A stretch of DNA of 13,966 nucleotides from Rhodospirillaceae bacterium (GTDB lineage Bacteria > Pseudomonadota > Alphaproteobacteria > UBA828), in contig JAPPKP010000129.1 of NCBI GenBank assembly GCA_028819955.1, positions 1-13,966 on the forward strand, written 5' to 3'. How positions within the stretch are numbered: the stretch's first letter is position 1; each line of letters opens with the position of its first letter. Shown here piece after piece: positions 1 through 7,278 of the stretch. The notes beneath the pieces were generated by a model. It was not told the origin of the DNA. It did not search any database and saw only the letters and a program-made list of their open reading frames with translations. The position numbers and the translations under genes are program-made.

Positions 1-978
1 CACGGGATCAACGTCGTGCACGACTGGGCGGTCTCCATCGACCGCGACGCGCGGAGCGTGGGGCTCGCAGGCGGGGGCAGCCTCGGCTACGACCGTCTCA
101 TCCTCTCGCCGGGCATCGACTTCCGGGACGGCTCCGTTCCCGGCTGGGACCTCTCGCAGCAGAACCGCATGCCGCACGCCTACAAGGCCGGCTCGCAGAC
201 CCAGCTCCTCAAGGCGCAGATCGAGGCAATGCCCCAGGGCGGCACCTACTGCATGGTGGCACCGTCCAACCCGTTCCGCTGCCCGCCCGGGCCCTACGAG
301 CGGATCTCGATGGTGGCCCACGTCCTGAAGCAGTCCAATCCGACGGCGAAGATCATCATCGTCGACCCCAAGGAGAAGTTCTCCAAGCAGGGGCTGTTCC
401 AGGAAGGCTGGCAGCGCCACTACCCCGGCATGATCGAGCGTATCGGACCGGACTTCGGCGGCGACAAGGTCGAGGTGCGGCCCGAGGCCATGGAGGTGGT
501 GGTGGACGGCGAGGCGATGAAGGTGGATGTCTGCAACGTCATCCCCGGGCAGCAGGCCGGGCGCATCGCAGCGATTGCGGGCATCACCAACGAGGCCGGC
601 TGGGCGCCGATCGTGCCGCACACCATGCAGAGCCGGGCGGACGAGAACATCCACGTGCTGGGCGATGCGGCGCACCAGGGAGACATGCCGAAGTCGGGCT
701 TCTCGGCAAACAGCCAGGCGAAGGCCTGCGCCATGGCGGTGCGGGGCGCGCTCACGAGCTCCTCGACCTTCCCGCCGCGCTTCTCCAACACGTGCTGGTC
801 GCTCATCGGCACCGACGACGGCGTCAAGGTCGGCGCCACCTACGAGGCGACCGACGAGAAGATCGCCAAGGTCGACGGCTTCATCTCCCAGACCGGGGAG
901 AGCGCGGAATTGCGCAAGGCGACCTACGAGGAATCGCTCGGCTGGTACGCCGCCATCAGCGGCGACATGTTCAGCTAG
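1..978 (+). CDS. fccB: Sulfide dehydrogenase flavoprotein subunit, 5'-truncated by the window edge
   Basis: The frame is open from base 1 to the TAG at 976-978, giving 326 visible codons. FccB proteins are usually around 400-430 residues, so the N-terminus (signal peptide, first FAD-binding motif and covalent flavin cysteine) is missing. Sequence evidence is strong. FRCPPGPYER has a cysteine at visible codon 94, and SNTCWS has one at codon 265. Their spacing fits the redox-active cysteine pair over the flavin in flavocytochrome c. A second FAD motif, HVLGDAAHQGDMPKSGFSANSQ, begins near codon 217, followed by the family's C-terminal flavin-binding domain. Known role: periplasmic oxidation of sulfide to sulfur or polysulfide, passing electrons to a cytochrome c subunit (FccA), whose gene would be expected upstream, outside the window. 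The homologue SoxF is the main alternative, since the missing upstream context cannot decide. The convergent neighbour is a sulfur transporter, which supports a sulfur-oxidation locus. Confidence 0.9.
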   Translation, partial: HGINVVHDWAVSIDRDARSVGLAGGGSLGYDRLILSPGIDFRDGSVPGWDLSQQNRMPHAYKAGSQTQLLKAQIEAMPQGGTYCMVAPSNPFRCPPGPYERISMVAHVLKQSNPTAKIIIVDPKEKFSKQGLFQEGWQRHYPGMIERIGPDFGGDKVEVRPEAMEVVVDGEAMKVDVCNVIPGQQAGRIAAIAGITNEAGWAPIVPHTMQSRADENIHVLGDAAHQGDMPKSGFSANSQAKACAMAVRGALTSSSTFPPRFSNTCWSLIGTDDGVKVGATYEATDEKIAKVDGFISQTGESAELRKATYEESLGWYAAISGDMFS

Positions 979-1017
979 GCCTGCCGGCGGCGTTTCAGCT
1001 TCGGGCGGTCCGAGAAT

Positions 1018-1126
1018 CCCCCACCTCACCTCGGCCCTCTCCGCCCCCAGGGGCGGAGAGGGAGAATGGGTGGCGCCGTCTACGTTCCCCCTCCGCCTTC
1101 GGGGGAGGGGGACAGGGGGAGGTGGG
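1018..1126. repeat. Nested GC-rich palindromic (REP-like, cruciform) intergenic element
   Basis: Three sets of inverted arms are visible in the gap between fccB and the YeeE gene. The outer arm CCCACCTC (1020-1027) pairs perfectly with GAGGTGGG (1119-1126). Inside it, CCCTCTCCGCCCC (1035-1047) and GGGGCGGAGAGGG (1050-1062) form a perfect 13-bp palindrome with a 2-base spacer. A second hairpin has arms 1087-1097 and 1101-1111 with one mismatch and a TTC loop. The whole can fold as a three-way junction. The make-up resembles short palindromic repeats scattered between genes in many alphaproteobacterial genomes, but copy number cannot be judged from one window. No open reading frame with coding character crosses it. 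Confidence 0.7.
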
Positions 1127-1141
1127 TGTGTTTTTCTTCTT
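1087..1141 (+). terminator. Candidate intrinsic terminator for fccB
   Basis: The hairpin at 1087-1111 (TTC loop, 10 of 11 pairs) and the closing outer arm at 1119-1126 are followed on the plus strand by a T-rich run at 1131-1140 (TTTTTCTTCT). This gives a GC stem plus U-tract downstream of the fccB stop at 978. The U-tract lies directly after the outer arm rather than after the inner hairpin, so the exact stem used is uncertain. The YeeE gene ends just beyond at 1171 on the other strand, so the same palindromes could also stop its transcript. Confidence 0.5.
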
Positions 1142-1170
1142 GGCGCTGTGATCCGGTTAGGTCTGTTGCT

Positions 1171-2196
1171 TCAGCGGGCAGTGAGGAAGACGCCGACGGT
1201 TCGCGCCGAAACGGCCATGGCGGCGAGCGCGAGCAGGGCGGCGAGGCTTGCGGTCGAGACGCCAGAAAGACCGGCGCCAACCGTGCAGCCGCCCGCCAGC
1301 ACGCCGCCCACGCCCATCATCACGGCGCCGGCGAGGTAGCGCCCGGTCTGGCGCGGGCCTTCCAGGCTCTGCCAGCGGAACTCGCCCGCCGCGAGCGCGG
1401 CGGCGAGGCTGCCGAGAAGGACGCCCGCCGCGAGGCCGGTACCGAAGCCGGCCGGTATCGACGTTGCCGCCACAGCCCAGAACAGCGTGTCCGCCATCGG
1501 CCCGGTGAAGCCCATCGACGCCACGGGAATCGGGTCGAAATCGTCCAGCAGCACGAACCCCGTGCCGATCCAGCCGAGCGGCACCAGCAGCCCGATCGCC
1601 GCCGCCATTACAAGATGGGAGATCCGCGCGCGGGAGAAGAGCGCGAAGATGAACGCGGCGCCCGCGACGATCGCTGGCCAGGCCTCGCCGCCGGGCCAGG
1701 CCGCGAGCTCCGCCGCCGCGCCGCCGGGGAGCGTGGCGTCGCCCACCGCCTCGCGTATCGGGGCCAGCGCCCCCTTCATCGCCGCGTGGGCGGTCACGGC
1801 AAAGACGACCAGGACCAGCAGGGCGCGCAGATTGCCGGTGCCGACCAGCACCGTCAGGCGCGAGACGCAGCCGCCCGTCAGCACCATGCCGGCCCCGAAG
1901 AGCGCGCCGCCCAGCAGTACGGACGCGACCGGCAGGTCGGCCGCAAGAAACCGGTGTGCGTCGAAAGAGATCAGATCGAAGGCAACCGCCACGCGGGTGC
2001 CGGCGATCGCCGTCCCCAGCGCCATGACCCAGGTGCCAAGTGCCGGCAGGCAGTCGCGCCATTCGCCGACCAGGCTGCGGCGCAGGCAGAAGGCACTGCG
2101 CTGCGCCAGCGCGCCGTAAGCCAGTCCCAGCACCAGCCCCAGCAGCACGGAGGCCGTAAGCGGCGAAAACTCCTCGAATCCGAACTCTTCGAACAT
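1171..2196 (-). CDS. YeeE/YedE-family sulfur (thiosulfate) transporter, TsuA-like
   Basis: A 341-residue inner-membrane protein with about nine hydrophobic segments. The family imports thiosulfate or related sulfur species through a path lined by conserved cysteines. Those expected are visible: C37 in AFCLRR, C110 in LTGGCVSRL and C304 in AGGCTVGAGLSG. The last two sit in similar Gly-rich contexts (around 96-113 and 289-311), which reflects the internal duplication of the fold. In TsuA of Spirochaeta thermophila three equivalent cysteines carry the substrate. The ATG at 2194-2196 is preceded by GGAGGAGG (2206-2213) with nine bases of spacing, which supports this start. No tusA-like sulfur-carrier gene follows; the gene is alone on its strand, convergent with fccB and divergent from tRNA-Glu. 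Role in sulfur uptake is well supported; the exact substrate is inferred. Confidence 0.87.
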   Translation of the reverse strand: MFEEFGFEEFSPLTASVLLGLVLGLAYGALAQRSAFCLRRSLVGEWRDCLPALGTWVMALGTAIAGTRVAVAFDLISFDAHRFLAADLPVASVLLGGALFGAGMVLTGGCVSRLTVLVGTGNLRALLVLVVFAVTAHAAMKGALAPIREAVGDATLPGGAAAELAAWPGGEAWPAIVAGAAFIFALFSRARISHLVMAAAIGLLVPLGWIGTGFVLLDDFDPIPVASMGFTGPMADTLFWAVAATSIPAGFGTGLAAGVLLGSLAAALAAGEFRWQSLEGPRQTGRYLAGAVMMGVGGVLAGGCTVGAGLSGVSTASLAALLALAAMAVSARTVGVFLTAR

Positions 2197-2224
2197 GAGG
2201 GACCGCCTCCTCCCCGCCGGGACG

Positions 2225-2248
2225 CCGTCAGTATGTCCTTACCGACGG
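2225..2248. promoter_or_regulatory. Imperfect 9-6-9 dyad, candidate operator
   Basis: CCGTCAGTA (2225-2233) and TACCGACGG (2240-2248) are inverted copies with one mismatch around a 6-base centre. The dyad lies 28 bases upstream of the YeeE start codon and directly abuts the putative -35 box of the tRNA-Glu promoter. Its position suits a repressor or activator of the sulfur transporter gene. I do not recognise it as the site of a named regulator. Confidence 0.35.
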
Positions 2249-2277
2249 TTGAGTTCGCGGCCTTTATGGGCTATCTG
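2249..2277 (+). promoter_or_regulatory. Candidate sigma-70 type promoter of tRNA-Glu
   Basis: TTGAGT (2249-2254) and TATCTG (2272-2277) are separated by 17 bases. The -35 matches four consensus positions; the -10 is weaker (TAT plus poor 3' half). The predicted transcript start near 2284 lies a few bases before the tRNA 5' end at 2289, as usual for stable RNA genes. The call rests on spacing and position. Confidence 0.4.
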
Positions 2278-2288
2278 CAGGGGGCCGC

Positions 2289-2364
2289 GTCCCCATCGTC
2301 TAGTGGCCTAGGACACCGGCCTCTCACGCCGGAAACGGGGGTTCGAGTCCCCCTGGGGACGCCA
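2289..2364 (+). tRNA. tRNA-Glu, anticodon CTC
   Basis: A complete cloverleaf can be drawn. The acceptor stem GTCCCCA (2289-2295) pairs with TGGGGAC (2354-2360); the discriminator is G2361, and CCA is encoded at 2362-2364. The anticodon stem CCGGC/GCCGG (2316-2320 and 2328-2332) encloses the loop CTCTCAC with anticodon CTC at 2323-2325, reading GAG. The T arm contains GTTCGAGTC. The GTCCCCATCGTCTAG start is characteristic of bacterial tRNA-Glu. Its 3' end is 17 bases from the end of gltA on the opposite strand, so no separate terminator fits between them. Confidence 0.97.
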
Positions 2365-2381
2365 TTCTCTTGGACGTACCG

Positions 2382-3716
<1,335 letters not shown>

Positions 3717-3724
3717 CCCATCTC

Positions 3725-3731
3725 CCTCCTT
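3725..3731 (-). promoter_or_regulatory. Ribosome binding site fixing the gltA GTG start
   Basis: On the minus strand the sequence is AAGGAGG, followed by eight bases and then GTG (3716-3714). The ATG that begins within this spacer at 3721 is out of frame with citrate synthase and too close to the site, so the GTG is the supported start. Confidence 0.75.
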
Positions 3732-3766
3732 GCTTGCCCCGTGCCTGCGGCCGGCCAGGGGCCTGG

Positions 3767-3795
3767 ATCATAGGACCGGAGCCCAAATTACACAA
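3767..3795 (-). promoter_or_regulatory. Candidate gltA promoter with overlapping AT-rich dyad
   Basis: On the minus strand TTGTGT (3795-3790) and TATGAT (3772-3767) are separated by exactly 17 bases. TATGAT matches the -10 consensus at five of six positions; the -35 is weaker. The leader before the gltA GTG would be about 45 bases. The inverted repeat AAATT-ACAC-AATTT (3785-3798) overlaps the -35 box and stands out as an AT-rich patch in GC-rich DNA, so it could be an operator. Confidence 0.5.
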
Positions 3796-3822
3796 TTTGC
3801 GCCCGGCCGGGCCGCGGCCTGC

Positions 3823-5973
3823 TCAGTGCCGCGCGCGCTCGCGCTCGACGCTGCTCACCGACGTCACCGCCCGCAGGGCAGCCACGATATTGCCGAGGTG
3901 CCTCGCGTCCTTGACCTCGACATCGACCAGCATTTCGAAGAAGTCGAGGGAGCGGTTGGTGATCTTGAGATTGCTGATGTTGCCGTTGTTCTTGGCGATC
4001 GCCGTGGTCAGCTTGCTGAGGCTCCCGGTCTCGTTGGCGACCACCAGGTTGAGCCGGCCGACGTGGACGCCTTTCTCGTCCGCGTCCGCCTCCCAGGAGA
4101 GATCGAGCCAGCGCTCTGGCGTGTCGCTGAAGCTCTCCAGCGTATCGCAGTCGATGGTGTGGATCGTCACGCCCTTGCCGGTGGAGACGATGCCCACGAT
4201 GCGCTCGCCCGGTAGCGGGTTGCAGCACTCGGCGAGGTGCACAGCCAAGCCCGGGATCAGACCGCGCACTGGAATCCCGCTGTCGCCCGCCTTTGTGCCG
4301 CGACGCCCGCGTGCGACCGAGAGCGCACGCCGCGCGATGCCCTGGAGACTGCGGGCCGGAAAGAGGGCTTCCTCGACCTCGCCGCTGGTGAGGTCGCCGC
4401 GCCCGAGGGCCGCCAGCAGGTCGGCCACGGAGCGCTGCTTGAGGCTGGAGAGCGCGCTCTCCAGCAGCGTCTCCGAATAGTCCGCCCCGGCCTCCCGGCA
4501 GAGTTTCTCGGCGACGGACCGACCGAACGTAATGAATTGCTCCCGCTCCTTGAGCCGGGTAAAGCGTCGGATGCAGGTTCGCGCCTTGCCGGTCACGACA
4601 AACCGTTCCCAGCCCGGCTGCGGCTGGGGCACCCGCGAGCGCAGGATCTCCACCTGATCGCCGTTCTCCAGCTGGGTCCAGAGCGGCACCATGCGCCCGT
4701 TGACCTTGGCGCCGACCGTGCTGTCGCCCACATCGGTATGCACCGCATAGGCGAAATCGACCGGCGTCGCCCCACGTGGGAGCGTGATCAGCGCCCCGCG
4801 CGGGGAGAAGCAGAACACCTCGTCCTGAAACATCTCGAGCTTGGCGTGCTCGAGCAGCTCCTCTGGGCCTGAAGCCTTGTCGAGGATTTCGAGCAGGGGA
4901 CGAAGCCAGCGCTGCTGACGGTCGTCCCGAACGTCGCCCGCCTGCTTGAACAGCCAATGAGCGGCGACGCCGTACTCGGCCTCCTCGTGCATGTCGCGGG
5001 TGCGAATCTGGATCTCGATGCGCCGCTGCTCGGGCCCGATGACCGCGGTATGGAGCGAGCGGTACCCGTTGGGCTTGGGCGTCGAGATGTAGTCCTTGAA
5101 GCGGCCCGGCACCATCGGGTAGGCGCGGTGCACGATGCCGAGCGCCCGGTAGCAGTCCTCCCCGTCCTCGGTGACGACGCGAAAACCCACGATGTCGGTG
5201 AGCTGCTCGAAGGCGAGCTTCTTGCGCTGCATCTTTTGCCAAATGGAGTAGGGGCGCTTCTCACGGCCCTTTACGGTGGCCCGCAGCCGCTTGCGCCGGA
5301 GCGTCTCGGTGAGCGATTCGGTCACCCGTTCCACCATGCCGTCGGCCTGATCGCGGAGCGCCTTGAGCCGCGTCTCCATGGTGTGGAAGCCGTCGGGATT
5401 GAGCTCCTTGAAGGAGAGATCTTCGAGCTCCGCCTTGAAGGCCTGAAGCCCGATCCGCTCCGCGAGTGGCGCGTAAATCTCCATGGTCTCCCTGGCGATT
5501 CGCTGCCGCTTTGTCTCGTCGGGCACGAAATGCAGCGTGCGCATGTTGTGGAGGCGGTCGGCGAGCTTGACCAGGAGGACGCGGATGTCTTCCGAGAGCG
5601 CGAGCAGGAACTTGCGCAGGTTCTCGGCCTGACGCGCCTGGTCCGACTGCAGCTCCAGCCGGCTCAGCTTGGTCACGCCGTCGACCAGCCGGGCCGTGTC
5701 CTCGCCGAAGAGGTCGTTGATTTCCTCGATGGTGGCGACCGTGTCCTCCACGGTGTCGTGGAGCAGCGCGGTCGCGATCGAGGTGCTGTCGAGCTTGAGC
5801 TCGGTCAGGATGCCGGCGACCTCGATGGGATGGGCGAAATAGGGGTCGCCGCTGGCGCGGGTCTGGGTGCCGTGCGCCTTCATCGAAAAGACGTAGGCGC
5901 GGTTGAGCAGAGCTTCGTCCGCTGAGGGCTCGTAGCTCTTGACGCGCTCGACGAGTTCGTATTGCCGGATCAC
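3823..5973 (-). CDS. rsh: Bifunctional (p)ppGpp synthetase/hydrolase, RelA/SpoT homologue
   Basis: A 716-residue long RSH enzyme that makes and degrades the alarmone (p)ppGpp. Domains in order: the HD hydrolase (about 20-180) keeps H48, H72-D73, E76-D77, D139 and N143, so hydrolysis should work. The synthetase (about 235-345) has RFKD at 291-294, the basic motif typical of bifunctional enzymes rather than the acidic EXDD of RelA. It also has YISTPKPNGYRSLHT, D260 and E320 (EIQIRT), so synthesis should also work. TGS domain lies around 383-445, a cysteine-containing conserved region (AECCNPLPGE, C583-C584) follows, and an ACT domain lies at about 640-710. The start is a GTG at 5971-5973 without a clear Shine-Dalgarno sequence. 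The N-terminus (IRQYELVERVK) matches the usual start of alphaproteobacterial Rsh, which supports the choice. It lies 85 bases downstream of rpoZ, a conserved pairing. Confidence 0.96.
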   Translation of the reverse strand: MIRQYELVERVKSYEPSADEALLNRAYVFSMKAHGTQTRASGDPYFAHPIEVAGILTELKLDSTSIATALLHDTVEDTVATIEEINDLFGEDTARLVDGVTKLSRLELQSDQARQAENLRKFLLALSEDIRVLLVKLADRLHNMRTLHFVPDETKRQRIARETMEIYAPLAERIGLQAFKAELEDLSFKELNPDGFHTMETRLKALRDQADGMVERVTESLTETLRRKRLRATVKGREKRPYSIWQKMQRKKLAFEQLTDIVGFRVVTEDGEDCYRALGIVHRAYPMVPGRFKDYISTPKPNGYRSLHTAVIGPEQRRIEIQIRTRDMHEEAEYGVAAHWLFKQAGDVRDDRQQRWLRPLLEILDKASGPEELLEHAKLEMFQDEVFCFSPRGALITLPRGATPVDFAYAVHTDVGDSTVGAKVNGRMVPLWTQLENGDQVEILRSRVPQPQPGWERFVVTGKARTCIRRFTRLKEREQFITFGRSVAEKLCREAGADYSETLLESALSSLKQRSVADLLAALGRGDLTSGEVEEALFPARSLQGIARRALSVARGRRGTKAGDSGIPVRGLIPGLAVHLAECCNPLPGERIVGIVSTGKGVTIHTIDCDTLESFSDTPERWLDLSWEADADEKGVHVGRLNLVVANETGSLSKLTTAIAKNNGNISNLKITNRSLDFFEMLVDVEVKDARHLGNIVAALRAVTSVSSVERERARH

Positions 5974-6016
5974 GTCCGCTGACGCGCCCGGCCGGCGCCG
6001 GCGGAAACCCGCTGTG

Positions 6017-6040
6017 CGGGCGGCGGCTCAGCCGCGCCCG
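6017..6040 (-). promoter_or_regulatory. Strong GC hairpin in the rpoZ-rsh gap
   Basis: CGGGC-G-GCGGC (6017-6027) pairs with GCCGC-GCCCG (6031-6040) around a TCA loop, a ten-pair stem with one bulged G. A flanking longer-range repeat, GCCGGCGG (5997-6004) against CCGCCGGC (6046-6053), could close an outer stem around it. No U-tract follows on the minus strand (only TTT after CACAGCGGG), so it is a poor intrinsic terminator. It may instead stabilise the rpoZ 3' end or attenuate read-through into rsh. Confidence 0.4.
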
Positions 6041-6058
6041 GTGCGCCGCCGGCCAGCG

Positions 6059-6460
6059 CTACTCCTGTATTTCCGCTACCGCTTCTGCCTCGATTACCGG
6101 CTCTTCTGCCGGCTCGTCCTCGCCTTCGGGGGCCGCGGCCTCTTCCTCGACGGGCGTGCTCTGGCCGGTCACGCCGGCCCAGGCGGCTTCCGCCGCCAGC
6201 ACCGCCATGGCATCCTCGTCCGGCTCGTCGATTTCGGTATCCACTTCGCGCCCGTGCTCGAGCTCATAGCGGAGCGTCTCGAGATCGATTGTTTCGTCGG
6301 CGATCTCGCGGAGTGCGATGACGGCGTTCTTGTCGTTGTCCTTCTCGACCGTGAGCTCCGCGCCCGAGCGAATGTCGCGGGCGCGCTGAGCGGCGAGCAG
6401 CACCAGCTCGAACCGGTTCGGCACCAAGCCGACGCAATCCTCGACCGTCACGCGTGCCAT
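6059..6460 (-). CDS. rpoZ: RNA polymerase omega subunit
   Basis: A 133-residue small subunit that chaperones beta-prime and stabilises the polymerase. The N-terminal core [20 protein letters not shown] with AAQRAR and the [17 protein letters not shown] stretch is classic omega. The first residues Met-Ala-Arg correspond to the motif that contributes to ppGpp site 1 in Escherichia coli polymerase. From about residue 70 the protein is an extended tail rich in Glu, Asp and Ala; the whole is longer than the 91-residue E. coli protein, as is common in alphaproteobacteria. The ATG at 6458-6460 is chosen over a GTG nine bases upstream because GAGGAG (6469-6474) lies eight bases before the ATG and overlaps that GTG, and because the MARVT start is conserved. 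It precedes rsh on the same strand, so the alarmone enzyme and its receptor subunit may be co-transcribed. Confidence 0.95.
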   Translation of the reverse strand: MARVTVEDCVGLVPNRFELVLLAAQRARDIRSGAELTVEKDNDKNAVIALREIADETIDLETLRYELEHGREVDTEIDEPDEDAMAVLAAEAAWAGVTGQSTPVEEEAAAPEGEDEPAEEPVIEAEAVAEIQE

Positions 6461-6468
6461 AGGTCGCA

Positions 6469-6474
6469 CTCCTC
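6469..6474 (-). promoter_or_regulatory. Ribosome binding site deciding the rpoZ start
   Basis: On the minus strand GAGGAG is followed by eight bases and ATG (6460-6458). It overlaps the in-frame upstream GTG (6469-6467), which therefore cannot use it, and so favours the MARVT start. Confidence 0.7.
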
Positions 6475-6499
6475 ATGTGAGCCGGACCGGCCCCAACCC

Positions 6500-6513
6500 G
6501 GTGGCGCGCCACC
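6500..6513. promoter_or_regulatory. Perfect 14-base palindrome upstream of rpoZ
   Basis: GGTGGCGCGCCACC is a perfect palindrome lying 40 bases before the rpoZ start and 55 bases after the atp12 stop. A weak promoter-like pair on the minus strand, TTGCAT and TAGGGT 17 bases apart, ends at its edge, so it would sit at or just after the transcript start. It may be an operator or a 5' hairpin. In DNA this rich in G and C a palindrome of this length can also arise by chance. Confidence 0.35.
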
Positions 6514-6567
6514 CTATCCGCAGGGCCTGTCGGATGCAAGCGCCGCCGCGCCATTCGAAGCGCCAGG

Positions 6568-7278
6568 TCAGGCGGCGAGCAGGCGAAACAGGCGTTCGGC
6601 GTCGGCGGCGTCCCGGACGACGCGGGCGCAGCGGGCGGCAAGCTCCGCGTCGTCGCCCCAGCGCTCCAGTTGGTAGCGTTCGTCCACAAGCGAGGCGTCG
6701 GCGGCGGCTCTTGCGTCGAGCCGGCCCAAGTGCATGGCGAGTGCGATCACCAGCGAGCCGAAGGCCCGCGTCGCCGTGCTCAGCCCGGCAAGCGCGAAGT
6801 CGTCTTCGCCCGCAACCGCATCCCGCAGGGCCTCGACCGCCTCCGGTGCCTGGGCAACAGGGGTGATCGAGCTCGTAACCGCAAGACGGGCGCCGTATCG
6901 CTCGTCGGCCCACGCCACCAGCGGTTCCCAGGCGGCGGCCTGGCGGCGGGCAAGCGCCGGCGGCTCGTCGGTCCGATAGCAGACGAGGTCGGTCTCGGCG
7001 TAGGCCGCGACCTCGGCCACGATGTCGTCCCGCCGCTCCGGCACCAGGTCCAGCGCGGTGCAGACGAGGCGGGTGAGCGGCATGGTGTCGCGGTCTATGG
7101 TCTCGCCCTGAGCCGCCCATTCTTCGGTGACGGCGCCCGCGAGCGCGGCAAACGGCACCGCGAGGGGCTGGCCGGCCGGCGTGCACACCGGCTTGCCGTC
7201 GAGCACAATCCCGTGCCCGCCTGCGGCCTCGACCGTCTCCGCGCTCTCGTAGAAGCGCTTCGGCTTCGCCGCGTTCAC
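6568..7278 (-). CDS. ATP12-family F1F0-ATPase assembly chaperone
   Basis: A 236-residue soluble protein. ATP12 proteins bind free F1 alpha subunit and prevent its aggregation before assembly of the F1 ring; outside mitochondria they occur mainly in alphaproteobacteria. Recognisable family stretches are KRFYESAETVEAAGGHGIVL with LDGKPVCTPAG near residues 8-36, TMPLTRLVCTALD near 65-77, TDLVCYRTDEP near 96-106 and LVDERYQLERWGDDAE near 197-212. The start is the GTG at 7276-7278, which overlaps the TGA of the preceding pseudouridine synthase gene as GTGA, with GAGGA six bases upstream inside that gene. The open frame continues further 5' but lacks family similarity there and would lie inside the upstream gene. 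It is the last gene of the rarA operon. Confidence 0.88.
   Translation of the reverse strand: MNAAKPKRFYESAETVEAAGGHGIVLDGKPVCTPAGQPLAVPFAALAGAVTEEWAAQGETIDRDTMPLTRLVCTALDLVPERRDDIVAEVAAYAETDLVCYRTDEPPALARRQAAAWEPLVAWADERYGARLAVTSSITPVAQAPEAVEALRDAVAGEDDFALAGLSTATRAFGSLVIALAMHLGRLDARAAADASLVDERYQLERWGDDAELAARCARVVRDAADAERLFRLLAA

Noticed and set aside
4957..5925. Open frame of 322 codons on the plus strand opposite rsh
   Set aside because: Antisense to conserved RSH hydrolase and synthetase domains; composition-driven shadow with no family signature.
6017..6040. Intrinsic terminator after rpoZ
   Set aside because: The stem is strong, but no U-tract follows on the minus strand, so it is listed as a hairpin of unknown role.
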